This document shows positions 26,055 through 35,023 of a stretch of DNA of 64,000 nucleotides, piece by piece (positions within the stretch are counted from its first letter, which is position 1; the number at the start of each line of letters is the position of its first letter). A model generated the notes under the pieces. That model did not search any database. It was not told the DNA's origin and saw nothing but the letters and a program-made list of their open reading frames with translations. A program made the translations under genes and the position numbers. Source of the stretch: Pseudonocardia alni (lineage in GTDB: Bacteria > Actinomycetota > Actinomycetes > Mycobacteriales > Pseudonocardiaceae); NCBI RefSeq assembly GCF_002813375.1, contig NZ_PHUJ01000003.1:5146001-5210000 (forward strand), read 5' to 3'.

Positions 26055-27407
26055 TCAGCCCGGGGTGGCGACGGATCCGGCCGCCTCGGCGTCGGAGGTC
26101 TCGTAGAGGTCGCGGCGGTAGCGCTCCTTCAGCGTCACCACCGCGACGAAGGTGACCACGGCCGTGGCGATGATGTAGAGCGCGACCGACCAGGAGGCAC
26201 CCGTGCCCGCCAGCAACGCGGTCATGATGAACGGGGCGAGACCGCCGGCGAACACCGAGGCGAACTGGTAGCCCAGCGAGGCACCCGAGTAGCGGACGTC
26301 CGCCGGGAACATCTCGGCGTACAGGGTGGCCTGGGGGCCGTACATCGTCGCGTGGATGGTGAACCCGACCAGCAGGGCGAGGAACACCAGCGGCAGCGAG
26401 CCGGTGTCGATCAGCAGGAACATCGGGAAGGCCCAGACCGCCATCAGCACCGTGCCGGTGAGGTAGAGCTTCTTCCGCGAGCCCATCCGGTCGGTCAGAC
26501 CGCCGAAGAACGGCATCGACACGACCTGTGTCAGGCCCGCGCCCATGACGCACCACAGGATCGCCGACCGGGACATGCCGACCTGTGTGGTGGCGTAGCT
26601 CAGCATCCCGCTGATCAGGATGTAGAAGGTGGCGTTGACGACGAAGAACGCGCCCGCGGCCTGGAGGATCTCGCGCCAGTAGTGCCGCACGGCCTGGACG
26701 AGCGGTGCCTTGCGCAGTCCGGCGTCGCGCCGGGACTCCGCCGACCGTTGCTGCAGGTCGTGGAACACCGGGGTGTCCTCGATCTTGAGCTGCACGTAGG
26801 CGCCGATCAGGACCAGGGCGAGGCCGGAGAGGAACGGGACGCGCCAACCCCAGGCGATGAACTGCTCCTCGGACAGGATGGTGGTCAGCAGGAGGAAGAA
26901 GAGGTTGCCCGCGACCGCTCCTGCGATGGCGCCGGTCTGCACGAGCGACCCGTAGAACCCGCGCCGTTCGACCGGGGCGTGCTCGGTGAGCAGCAGCGCG
27001 GCGCCGCCCCACTGGGCGCCGACGCCCAGGCCCTGGACCAGGCGGGCGACCACCAGCAGGATCGGTGCCCAGATCCCGATGGTCGCGTACCCGGGCAGGA
27101 CGCCGATCGCGAACGTCGCCACGCCCATCAGCAGCATGGCGGCGACCAGCGGGGGCTTGCGGCCGAAGCGGTCGCCGACGTGCCCGGCGATGATGCCGCC
27201 GAGCGGTCGCGCGACGAAGCCGACGGCGAACGTCGCGAAGGAGGCCAGGGTGCCGGCCACCGGGCTGACCGAGGGGAAGAACAGGTGCCCGAACACGAGG
27301 GCGGCGGCCGTGGCGTAGATGAGGAAGTCGAACCATTCGAGCGCGGTGGCGAAGACCGCCGCGGCAGCGAGCCGGCCCATCTTCTTCGGGGGAGCGTGCT
27401 GGTCCAT
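26055..27407 (-). CDS. MFS transporter, metabolite:H+ symporter (MHS) type
   Basis: 450-residue twelve-helix major facilitator. FATALEWFDFLIY at the start, HVGDRFGRKP between helices 2 and 3, and ARLVQGLGVGAQWGGAALLLTE are signatures of the MHS subfamily (shikimate, alpha-ketoglutarate, proline/betaine and aromatic acid importers). It probably imports the acid activated by the divergent catabolic operon. The ATG at 27405-27407 follows GGAGG; an in-frame ATG at 27473 is rejected because it lies against the operator. A TetR operator lies 72 bp upstream. Confidence 0.88.
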   Translation of the reverse strand: MDQHAPPKKMGRLAAAAVFATALEWFDFLIYATAAALVFGHLFFPSVSPVAGTLASFATFAVGFVARPLGGIIAGHVGDRFGRKPPLVAAMLLMGVATFAIGVLPGYATIGIWAPILLVVARLVQGLGVGAQWGGAALLLTEHAPVERRGFYGSLVQTGAIAGAVAGNLFFLLLTTILSEEQFIAWGWRVPFLSGLALVLIGAYVQLKIEDTPVFHDLQQRSAESRRDAGLRKAPLVQAVRHYWREILQAAGAFFVVNATFYILISGMLSYATTQVGMSRSAILWCVMGAGLTQVVSMPFFGGLTDRMGSRKKLYLTGTVLMAVWAFPMFLLIDTGSLPLVFLALLVGFTIHATMYGPQATLYAEMFPADVRYSGASLGYQFASVFAGGLAPFIMTALLAGTGASWSVALYIIATAVVTFVAVVTLKERYRRDLYETSDAEAAGSVATPG

Positions 27408-27478
27408 CCGGGTCCACCTCCAGGCCGCAACGGTGCGGCGGTGAGGGTGCCGGAGAACGAGGGGCTCCGACACGAGTA

Positions 27479-27494
27479 CGAACGATCGTTCTTA
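27479..27494. promoter_or_regulatory. TetR operator, copy 1 (GAACGATCGTTC core)
   Basis: On the minus strand the site reads TAAGAACGATCGTTCG; its 12-bp core 27480-27491 is a perfect palindrome. It precedes the MFS gene. A second site at 28255-28270 differs at one base of 16. Confidence 0.7.
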
Positions 27495-27560
27495 AGACGC
27501 TAGCGACTCGGGTCACAGCGGACAAGAGGCATCTCGCCGGGTCGCCCCCCGCGGCGGGCG

Positions 27561-28178
27561 TCAGTGCGTGAGGGGGGCCTCGAGCAGGGCGAGGGCGTAG
27601 CGCGCGTACTGCTCGGCGAGCTGGCCGCGGCCCAGTGCGCCGTCCGGGCGGTACCAGCTCGCGATCGCCGCGACGGCACCGAGGATCGTGCGTGCCGCGT
27701 CGGTGGCGTAGGGCGTGCGGAAGGCTCCGTCGGCGACGCCCTGGGCGACGATGCGCTCGAAGGCGTCCTGGGTGGCGTCCCGGTCCTCCACCAGTGCGGC
27801 GCGGTCCTCGGGGTCGAGGTAGCGGAGCTCGTTGGTCGCCACCAGGGTCGCCGTCTGGTGTTCGACGACGAACCCGACGTGCGCGCGGACCGCCTCGCGC
27901 ATGCGGGACGGGGCGTCGTCGCCGGCCAGCTCCACGGCCGACAGGACGCGGCTGCGCAACTCGGCGTTGGCGTGTTGCAGCGCCGCGGCGAGCAGCTTCG
28001 ACTTCGACGGGAAGTAGTTGTAGAGGTTGGACAGGCTGGTCTCGGCGCCGCGGGCCACGTCGCGCATCGAGGCGCCGTTGAAGCCCTGGGTGCCGAAGGC
28101 GTGGATCGCGGCGTTGAGGATCGCGGCCTCGTTCCGCCGCCCCGTCTCGGCGACCAGGGTCGGGGAACGGTCGTTCAT
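27561..28178 (-). CDS. TetR family regulator of the acyl-CoA catabolic operon
   Basis: 205 residues. The N-terminal HTH (RNEAAILNAAIHAFGTQGF ... RDVARGAETSLSNLYNYFPS) is followed by a helical sensor domain of the TetR C-terminal 24 type. It sits between the MFS gene and the CoA operon, and matching operators lie in front of both, so it probably represses all of them and itself. The inducer is likely an acyl-CoA or the free acid. The ATG at 28178 is chosen; a GTG three codons earlier is possible. A TACCGT hexamer seven bases upstream suggests a leaderless message. Confidence 0.88.
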   Translation of the reverse strand: MNDRSPTLVAETGRRNEAAILNAAIHAFGTQGFNGASMRDVARGAETSLSNLYNYFPSKSKLLAAALQHANAELRSRVLSAVELAGDDAPSRMREAVRAHVGFVVEHQTATLVATNELRYLDPEDRAALVEDRDATQDAFERIVAQGVADGAFRTPYATDAARTILGAVAAIASWYRPDGALGRGQLAEQYARYALALLEAPLTH

Positions 28179-28254
28179 GTCGCTCACGGTAGCGCACCCG
28201 CTACGGCGCTCCTGCTCTTGACGGGCCGGGAAGCTGCTGATTGCATGGCAGGCG

Positions 28255-28270
28255 TAAGAACGTTCGTTCG
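28255..28270. promoter_or_regulatory. TetR operator, copy 2
   Basis: TAAGAACGTTCGTTCG matches 15 of 16 bases of the copy at 27479-27494 read on the other strand. It lies 59 bp before the MaoC-like gene and 77 bp before the divergent TetR start, so it can control both. Confidence 0.7.
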
Positions 28271-28328
28271 TGTCGTCGCGAGCTCGTCGGGTACGACGAT
28301 CGCGACGGCCCGTCGGAGAGGACGGTCG

Positions 28329-29225
28329 ATGAGCACCAGTGCCACCACCGGGTCGCCGGTGTACGCCGGTGGGCCCGGGGCAGGGGCGGCCGCGCCCCAC
28401 TTCGAGGACTTCGAGGTCGGGCAGGTCTACACCGGCCCGGCACGGAGCTTCTCCGCGGCGGTGGTCGCGGCCTTCGCCGAGGTCAGCGGGGACCGGGCCG
28501 CGCTGCACACCGAGCACGGCCGGTCCGCCGACGGCCGCCCGCTGGTCCACGGTCCGCTGGGCCTGGCCGGCTTCTTCGGCTGGCACCACGAGCGCGGCCT
28601 GTCGGGGCACGTCGAGGCGGCGTTCGACACGCACTGGGATTTCGTGGCGCCGATCCACGTCGGCGACTCGGTCACCTACGAGATGACGGTGACCCGCACC
28701 CGTCGCACGTCGGCACTGCGCAACGGTGTCGTCGGCAGGCACGTGGTGGTCCGCAACCAGCACGACGAGATCGTGCAGGTGGGCCGGTCGGCTGCGCTGG
28801 TCACGGCGCGCGAGGCGGTCGACGACCGCCGCGCCCGGCTCGGCCGGTCCTTCCCGTCCGTGGAGTGGGCGCGGGCACTGGCCCCCGCGCTCGGCGAGTC
28901 GGCCGCGTTCACCCGGGCCACCGGCACTTGGGACGGCACCCTCGGCCTGCGCCTCGGCGGCGACCTGGTGGTGTTCCGTGTCTACAAGGGACGGGTGCTC
29001 GAGGCCGGGACCCGGACACCGGACGGGCCGACGTTCGTCGTCTCCGCGCCCGACGTCGTGTGGGCCGGGCTGCTGACCGGTCCGCGGAACGACTTCACCG
29101 AGCGGACCCTGCGCGACGAGTTCGAGGTCGAGGGCAGTGCCTACGAGTACCTGCGGCTGACCGCGGCGGTCGTCGCGCTGGTCGACGAGGCGCGGGCGTT
29201 CGCCCGCACGGAGGGGACACGATGA
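28329..29225 (+). CDS. MaoC-like hydratase with C-terminal lipid-carrier-like domain
   Basis: 298 residues. Residues about 22-165 form a hot-dog MaoC-type domain: FEDFEVGQVYTGPARSF, SGDRAALHTEHGR (acidic/His active-site region) and PLVHGPLGLAGFF. Enzymes of this group hydrate enoyl-CoA thioesters. The remaining 125 residues do not form a second hot-dog; they begin RSFPSVEWARALAPAL and could be an SCP2-like or MaoC-associated extension. It is the first gene of a six-gene operon in which every junction is a 4-bp overlap. The ATG follows GGAGAGGAC. Confidence 0.72.
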   Translation: MSTSATTGSPVYAGGPGAGAAAPHFEDFEVGQVYTGPARSFSAAVVAAFAEVSGDRAALHTEHGRSADGRPLVHGPLGLAGFFGWHHERGLSGHVEAAFDTHWDFVAPIHVGDSVTYEMTVTRTRRTSALRNGVVGRHVVVRNQHDEIVQVGRSAALVTAREAVDDRRARLGRSFPSVEWARALAPALGESAAFTRATGTWDGTLGLRLGGDLVVFRVYKGRVLEAGTRTPDGPTFVVSAPDVVWAGLLTGPRNDFTERTLRDEFEVEGSAYEYLRLTAAVVALVDEARAFARTEGTR

Positions 29226-30043
29226 GGGCCGACTACGTCGAGGTGGGCGGGACCCGCGCCTTCGTGCTGGAGGAGGGCGCGGGGCAGCCGGTGCTGTGCC
29301 TGCACACGGCGGGTCAGAACGGTGTGCAGTGGCGGGAGGTCCAGCCGCGGCTCGCCGAGCTGGGCTACCGGGTGGTGGTCCCGGACCTGCCGGGGCACGG
29401 TCGCTCGGAGCCCGCCCCCGGCGGCCCGGTGCGGGACCTGGGTGTCTACGCCCAGTGGTGCGAGGAGCTCATGGACCGGCTCGGGATGGACCGGCCCTTC
29501 GTGGTGGGTTGTTCCATCGGGGGCGCCATCACCCTGCAGCTCGCGGTGCGCCGCGGCGAGCGCCTGGCCGGCGCCGTCGCGCTGGCGGCGCACGGCGGCA
29601 CCGACTCCGCCATGCTGAGCGTCCGCGGGCTGGAACGTGAGCTGGTCGACTCGGCCGCGCCCAGCCGGTCGGACCGGACCTACCTCGGGACGCTCGCCGT
29701 CGTCGGGCGGCGGGTGGCGGCCGAGCGGGCGGAGCTGATCGCGCGCATGCACCGCCGCGAGGACCCCGAGATCTCCACCAGCGACCTCATCGGCTGGGCC
29801 ACCCACGACGTGCTGGCGGAGCTCGACGGCGTGGCCTGCCCGACCCACCTCGTCGTCGGGGACGACGACCTGTGGCTCGACCCCGCCGACGTCCGGCGCG
29901 CCGCCGAGCTCATCCCGGACTCCCGCTACACCCTGCTGGACGGCATCGGGCACTATCCGATGGAGGAGGTCGAGGGCTTCGCCGACGTCCTGCACGGCTG
30001 GCTCGGTGAGCTGGGCGCCCGCGAGAGCCGGGGTGCCGCATGA
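29222..30043 (+). CDS. Alpha/beta-hydrolase
   Basis: 273-residue alpha/beta hydrolase. The oxyanion region CLHTAGQNGVQW replaces the usual HGxxx. The nucleophile elbow is GCSIGGA (serine), an acid lies in VVGDDDLW, and the catalytic His is in GIGHYPM. The serine nucleophile suggests an esterase, thioesterase or C-C hydrolase (MhpC-like) that opens a ring or a beta-diketone in the pathway. ATGA overlap with the MaoC-like gene and GCATGA overlap with the acyl-CoA synthetase gene. Confidence 0.85.
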   Translation: MRADYVEVGGTRAFVLEEGAGQPVLCLHTAGQNGVQWREVQPRLAELGYRVVVPDLPGHGRSEPAPGGPVRDLGVYAQWCEELMDRLGMDRPFVVGCSIGGAITLQLAVRRGERLAGAVALAAHGGTDSAMLSVRGLERELVDSAAPSRSDRTYLGTLAVVGRRVAAERAELIARMHRREDPEISTSDLIGWATHDVLAELDGVACPTHLVVGDDDLWLDPADVRRAAELIPDSRYTLLDGIGHYPMEEVEGFADVLHGWLGELGARESRGAA

Positions 30044-31686
30044 CCGGCCGCGCGACCACCCTGGCCGACCTGCTGGCCGACACCGCCGCGGCCGCCCCGG
30101 AGAGCACCGTGGTCATCGACGGCGGGCCCGCCCCGCGCCGCGTCACCCGCGCGGAGCTGGTCGCACGCGTCCTCACGTTGCGCGAGGACCTGCGGGCCCA
30201 CGGCGTCGGCGAGGGCGACTGCGTGGGCGTGTGGCTGCCGAACTGGTCCGAGTCGCTGGTGGCGCAGTTCGCCGCGGCCGCGCTCGGTGCCCACGTCATC
30301 GGCATCAACACCCGTTACGGCGTGGCGGACGTCGCGCACGTCCTGGACCGGGCCCGGCCGCGGGTGGTGCTGATCGCCCACGACTTCCTCGGCCTGGACC
30401 TGCGGGCGAGGCTGCGCGAGGCGGTCGCCGAGGCGGACGTGCCCGCCCCCGGCATCGCCGTCGTGACCGGACCCGGCCGCCCGCCCGCGGACCAGGCCGC
30501 CGCCGCGACCTACGACGTCGGCGCGGGGGCCTGGGTGCCCGGCCCGCCGTCGGGTGCGGCCGACCCGCAGGCGCTGCGCGGCACCCGGGACGCCCTGGCC
30601 GTGGCGTTCACGACCTCCGGCTCGACCGGCATGCCGAAGCTCGCCGCCCACCTCGGCAGCGGCGTGGCCACCCACGCCCGGAACGTCGCCGCCGCGGGCG
30701 GCTGGGACGCGGAGTCGGTCAGCCTGGTCGTGCTGCCGCTGTCCGGGGTCTTCGGCTACGTCCCGGCGCTCGCCGCGATCGCCGCCGGCGGGGCGGCGCT
30801 GCTGGAGCCCACGTTCGACGACGACCTGGTCGTGGCCCACATGGGCGAGTTCGGGGTGACGCACCTGGCCTGCGCGGACGACGTGGCCGGGCGGCTGATG
30901 GAGAGCCACCGCGCCCACGGCGGCGACCTGTCCGCGTGCCGCCGCCTGCTCATCGGGGACTTCTACGGCAAGTCGATCCAGGTCGCGGAATGGGCCGAGA
31001 AGGAGACCGGCACCCCGACCATGGGGATCTTCGGCTCCAGCGAGCTGTTCTCGCTGCTGTCGTTCTGGCACGAGCACGACCCGGCGCCCGCGCGCTGGCG
31101 GGCGGGCGGTCGACCCGTGTCCCCGGACATCGAGGTGCGCGCCGTCGACCCGGTCACGGGCGGGCCGCCGCCCGCGGGCGAGCCCGGCGAGCTGCAGTTC
31201 CGCGGCTACGCCGTGGTCGACGGCTACCTCGGCGACACCGACGGTGCGATCCGTGCGCGCTCGTTCACCGCCGACGGCTGGTTCCGCTCCGGCGACCTGG
31301 GCACGGTCCACCCGGACGGCGCGTTCGACTACGCGGGCCGGATGGGCGACTCGTTCCGGCTGCGCGGCTTCCTCGTGGAGCCCGCCGAGATCGAGATCCG
31401 CCTCGCCGAGCACCCGGACGTGGCCCGGAGCAAGGTCGTCGGCGTCACCGTGGACGGGGACACCAGGGCCGTCGCGTTCGTCGAGGCCGTGCCCGGCACC
31501 ACCCCGGACCCGGCCGCGCTGCGGGCCTGGTGTGCCCAGGCCCTCGCGACGTTCAAGGTGCCCGACTCCGTGCACCTCGTCGAGCAGATGCCGACCACCG
31601 TCGGCACCAACGGTTCCAAGATCAAGGCTGCCGCGCTGCGCGAGCTCGCGGCGCGGCTGTACAGCAGCACGGAGGTCCCGACGTGA
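30040..31686 (+). CDS. AMP-forming acyl-CoA synthetase
   Basis: 548-residue adenylate-forming ligase of the ANL superfamily. It carries the P-loop TTSGSTGMPK near residue 190, the A5-type GIFGSSELFS in place of the usual YGxTE, a C-terminal hinge GRMGDSFRLRGFLVEPAEIE, and the catalytic lysine in TNGSKIKAAALRE. It should activate the imported acid as acyl-CoA with ATP. Neighbouring enzymes imply that the product enters beta-oxidation-like steps. Confidence 0.88.
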   Translation: MTGRATTLADLLADTAAAAPESTVVIDGGPAPRRVTRAELVARVLTLREDLRAHGVGEGDCVGVWLPNWSESLVAQFAAAALGAHVIGINTRYGVADVAHVLDRARPRVVLIAHDFLGLDLRARLREAVAEADVPAPGIAVVTGPGRPPADQAAAATYDVGAGAWVPGPPSGAADPQALRGTRDALAVAFTTSGSTGMPKLAAHLGSGVATHARNVAAAGGWDAESVSLVVLPLSGVFGYVPALAAIAAGGAALLEPTFDDDLVVAHMGEFGVTHLACADDVAGRLMESHRAHGGDLSACRRLLIGDFYGKSIQVAEWAEKETGTPTMGIFGSSELFSLLSFWHEHDPAPARWRAGGRPVSPDIEVRAVDPVTGGPPPAGEPGELQFRGYAVVDGYLGDTDGAIRARSFTADGWFRSGDLGTVHPDGAFDYAGRMGDSFRLRGFLVEPAEIEIRLAEHPDVARSKVVGVTVDGDTRAVAFVEAVPGTTPDPAALRAWCAQALATFKVPDSVHLVEQMPTTVGTNGSKIKAAALRELAARLYSSTEVPT

Positions 31687-32903
31687 GCCCGTCCGATGTG
31701 GTCGTCTGCGACCCGGTGCGCACGGCGGTCGGCGTCGACGGCGGGGTGTTCGCCACCCTGACCGCCGCGGACCTGGCCACCCAGGCCCTGCAGGGGCTGA
31801 TCGCCCGGACCGGGCTGGGGGAGGGCGACGTCGACGACGTCGTGCTCGGCTACTGCTACCCGACGAGCGAGGCGCCCGCCATCGGCCGGGTCGCCGCCCT
31901 GAACGCGGGCCTCGGCGTCGGCGTGGCCGGCATGCAGCTCGACCGCCGCTGCGGCTCCGGGCTGCAGGCCGTCCTGCAGGCGGCGCTCACCGTCGGGCAG
32001 GGCTGGGCGGACCTGGTCGTCGCCGGCGGTGTCGAGGCGATGAGCCAGGCCGAGTACTACGCGCTGGGCCTGCAGGAAGGGGTCCGCGGCGACGAGCTGC
32101 GGATGGTCAACCGGATCACCCGGGGCCGCACCACCGCGGGCGGGGTGCACTTCCCGGTCCCCGGCGGCATGCTCGAGACCGCCGAGAACCTGCGCGCCGA
32201 GTACGCGATCAGCCGCACCGAGCAGGACGAGTTCGCGCTCCGGTCGCAGGAGAAGGCCGTCGCGGCGACGAAGGAGGGCCGGTTCGCCGAGGAGATCGTG
32301 CCGGTCACGGTGCCTGGCACCCGCCGCACGCCGGAGACCGTGGTGACCCTCGACGAGCACCCGCGCGCCGGTCTCACCCTGGACGACCTGGCGCGGCTGC
32401 GGCCGGTCCGCCGCCACGAGGACCCGGACGCCACGGTGACCGCGGGCAACGCCTGCGGGCAGAGCGACGGGGCGTCGGTCTGTGTGGTGACCACCGCCGC
32501 GCGGGCGGCCGAGCTGGGCCTCACCCCGTTCCTCCGCATCGTGACCTCCGCGCTGGCCGGCGTGCCGCCGCGGACGATGGGGATCGGGCCGGTGCCCGCG
32601 GTCGCCACGGCGCTCCAGCGCGCCGAGCTGGAGTGGGCGGACATCGACCTGATCGAGCTCAACGAGGCGTTCGCGGCCCAGGTCATCGCCTGCCTGCGGG
32701 AATGGGGCCTCCCCTCGGACGAGCCGCGGCTCAACGTGAACGGCTCGGGGATCTCCCTCGGTCACCCCGCGGGCGCCACCGGCTGCCGGATCCTCACCAC
32801 CCTGGCGTACGAGATGCGTCGCCGCGGGAGCCGCTACGGCCTGGAGACGATGTGCATGGGCGGTGGCCAGGGCCTGGCCGCGATCGTCGAGCTCGTGGCG
32901 TGA
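31683..32903 (+). CDS. Thiolase (acetyl-CoA C-acyltransferase)
   Basis: 406-residue degradative thiolase. The acyl-enzyme cysteine is C90 in DRRCGSG; NEAFAAQ, the GHPAGATG histidine near 361 and the second catalytic cysteine in MCMGGGQG near 391 complete the active site. It would cleave the 3-ketoacyl-CoA formed by upstream steps. The GTG start shares bases with the preceding stop (GTGA). Confidence 0.92.
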   Translation: MSPSDVVVCDPVRTAVGVDGGVFATLTAADLATQALQGLIARTGLGEGDVDDVVLGYCYPTSEAPAIGRVAALNAGLGVGVAGMQLDRRCGSGLQAVLQAALTVGQGWADLVVAGGVEAMSQAEYYALGLQEGVRGDELRMVNRITRGRTTAGGVHFPVPGGMLETAENLRAEYAISRTEQDEFALRSQEKAVAATKEGRFAEEIVPVTVPGTRRTPETVVTLDEHPRAGLTLDDLARLRPVRRHEDPDATVTAGNACGQSDGASVCVVTTAARAAELGLTPFLRIVTSALAGVPPRTMGIGPVPAVATALQRAELEWADIDLIELNEAFAAQVIACLREWGLPSDEPRLNVNGSGISLGHPAGATGCRILTTLAYEMRRRGSRYGLETMCMGGGQGLAAIVELVA

Positions 32904-33694
32904 AGGTCCTCTGGGTCCTCGCCCACCCCGAGCCCCGCTCGCTGAACGGTGCGCTGAAGGACGCGGGCGTCGCCGCGCTCGAGCGGGCCGGGCACGAGGT
33001 CGTCGTCTCCGACCTGCACGCCATGGCCTGGAACCCGGTGGTCACGGCGGCGGACTACGGCCACGACCCGGACGAGCGGTTCCGGGTCGGGCCGGTGTCG
33101 GCCCAGGCCCGCACCGCCGGGACGCTGAGCGCGGACGTGCGCGCCGAGCAGGACAAGGTCGCGGCCGCCGACACGCTCGTCGTCCAGTTCCCGCTGTGGT
33201 GGTACGGCATGCCCGCGATCCTCAAGGGCTGGTTCGACCGCGTGTTCCTCAAGGGCTTCGCCTACGGCGTCGTCGATCCCGACCACCCCGGCCGCACGCT
33301 GCGTTACGGCGAGGGCCCGCTCGCCGGCAAGCGGGCCCTCGTCCTGACCACCGTCGGCGGGCGTGGACCGGACCTCGGACCCCGCGGCGTCCACGGGCAC
33401 CTCGAGGAGCTGCTCTTCCCCCTGCAGCACGGCACCCTGTTCTACGTGGGCTACGAGGTCCTGCCGCCCGTCGTCGTCACGGGCGCGAACCGGGTGTCCG
33501 ACGACGAGTTCGCCACGGCCGCGAGGGAGCTGTGCGAGCGGGTCCTCGCCGTCCCGCACACGACCCCGCTCCCGTTCCGCAGGCAGAACGGCGGGGACTA
33601 CGACGACGACCTCGTCCTGCGCGACCACCTCGCCACCGGCCGGGCCGGGCTCGGGATCCACCTGCGCGATCGACCCACGGAGACGGAGAGATGA
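32900..33694 (+). CDS. NAD(P)H:quinone oxidoreductase, flavodoxin-like fold
   Basis: 264-residue member of the NQO1/modulator-of-drug-activity family. KVLWVLAHPEPRSLNGAL binds the FMN/FAD phosphate, and the FPLWWYGMPAILKGWFDRVF segment is the classical flavin/quinone site signature. It reduces quinones or other electrophiles by two electrons. Its place inside a CoA operon suggests detoxification or reduction of a pathway intermediate, or electron disposal. GTGA start overlap. Confidence 0.88.
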   Translation: MKVLWVLAHPEPRSLNGALKDAGVAALERAGHEVVVSDLHAMAWNPVVTAADYGHDPDERFRVGPVSAQARTAGTLSADVRAEQDKVAAADTLVVQFPLWWYGMPAILKGWFDRVFLKGFAYGVVDPDHPGRTLRYGEGPLAGKRALVLTTVGGRGPDLGPRGVHGHLEELLFPLQHGTLFYVGYEVLPPVVVTGANRVSDDEFATAARELCERVLAVPHTTPLPFRRQNGGDYDDDLVLRDHLATGRAGLGIHLRDRPTETER

Positions 33695-34848
33695 CCGAAC
33701 CGTTCCTCACCGAGGACCGCCTGGCGATCCAGGCGATGGCCCGCGAGTTCGCGATGAAGGAGGTCCTGCCCGTCGCCAACGTGCTCGACCCCGAGCACGG
33801 TGAGATCCCGATGGCCCTGCGGGAGAAGATGGCCGGGCTGGGCTTCTTCGGCATCCTCATCCCGGAGGAGTACGGCGGGCTCGGCCTGGGCCTGTCCGAG
33901 TACGCGATCATCGTCGAGGAGCTGGCCCGCGCCTGGATGAGCGTGGCCAGCCTGATCGCCCGCGGGCAGCAGTTCACCGCCGGCTTCGACGCCGACCAGC
34001 GCGCCCGCTACCTGCCCGCCATGGCGCGCGGCGAGTTCCTCAGCGCGTTCGCGTTGTCCGAGGCGGAGGCGGGCTCCGACGTCGCCAACCTGAGCTGCCG
34101 CGCGGTCCCGGACGGCGAGGGCTGGCGGATCACCGGTCAGAAGATGTGGTGCACCTTCGCCGACGGCTCGGACTACCTGCAGGTCTTCGCGCGGACCGAG
34201 CCCGTCGACCCGGCGCACCGCTCGCGCGGGGTGACCTGCTTCCTCATGCCCAAGCAACGGGGCACCCTGCCCGAGGGCGTCACCGGCACCCCGGTCCGCA
34301 AGATCGGGTACCACGGCTGGAGGACCTGGGAGCTCGCCTTCGACGGCGCCTGGGCGAGCGAGATCGTCGGCGAACCGGGCAAGGGCTTCCGCATCGCCAT
34401 GGGCGACCTGGACACCGCCCGCATCCACACCGCGGCCCGCGCGATCGGGCTGGCCCGCGGGGCGCTGGAGGACTCGATCGCCTATGTCGGTGAGCGGGTC
34501 CAGTTCGGCCGCCCGATCGGCGTCAACCAGGCGCTGCGGTTCACGATCGCCGACATGGCGGCGCAGGTCGAGGCCGCGCGGGCCCTGATGTACCAGGTGT
34601 GCACCGCGGTCGACGCCGGCCGGCCCAGCCCGACGCAGGCCTCGATGGTCAAGCTCGTGGCCTCCGAGATGGCCGAGCGGGTGACCAGCGAGGGCCTGCA
34701 GATCCACGGCGGCGCCGGCTACACCACCGACTTCCCGGCCGAACGTTACTGGCGGGACGCGCGGCTCACCAGGATCTTCGAGGGGACGTCGGAGATCCAG
34801 CTGCGGATCATCTCCGACGCTCTGCTGGGGAGGACCGACCGTGCCTGA
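33691..34848 (+). CDS. Acyl-CoA dehydrogenase
   Basis: 385-residue FAD acyl-CoA dehydrogenase. The N-terminal helical domain is followed by the beta domain with AFALSEAEAGSD and ITGQKMWCTFAD, and a C-terminal helical domain ending in the catalytic-glutamate motif FEGTSEIQ. Motif order and length are normal. It introduces the alpha-beta double bond and passes electrons to ETF. Last gene of the six-gene operon; the stop codon lies inside a short tandem repeat. Confidence 0.92.
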   Translation: MTEPFLTEDRLAIQAMAREFAMKEVLPVANVLDPEHGEIPMALREKMAGLGFFGILIPEEYGGLGLGLSEYAIIVEELARAWMSVASLIARGQQFTAGFDADQRARYLPAMARGEFLSAFALSEAEAGSDVANLSCRAVPDGEGWRITGQKMWCTFADGSDYLQVFARTEPVDPAHRSRGVTCFLMPKQRGTLPEGVTGTPVRKIGYHGWRTWELAFDGAWASEIVGEPGKGFRIAMGDLDTARIHTAARAIGLARGALEDSIAYVGERVQFGRPIGVNQALRFTIADMAAQVEAARALMYQVCTAVDAGRPSPTQASMVKLVASEMAERVTSEGLQIHGGAGYTTDFPAERYWRDARLTRIFEGTSEIQLRIISDALLGRTDRA

Positions 34849-34874
34849 GACGCACCGCTCCTGAGACACACCGC
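34844..34874. repeat. Short imperfect tandem repeat at the operon end
   Basis: CCTGAGACGCACCGC (34844-34858) and CCTGAGACACACCGC (34860-34874) are adjacent copies differing at one base. The first contains the acyl-CoA dehydrogenase stop codon. No clear terminator hairpin follows; 34849-35023 otherwise holds nothing recognisable. Confidence 0.6.
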
Positions 34875-35023
34875 CCGTCGTCCCTCCGCCGCGGCAACCG
34901 GATCGGTGGGGCACGCCCACCGCTGCACGACGCCCGGTTCGCCATCCGACTGCGCGGTGGGCCAGGGCGCGAGCCGCGGGCCCCGACGGTTCGGCGCCGG
35001 CTGGGCCGTGGACCGCTGTCCCG

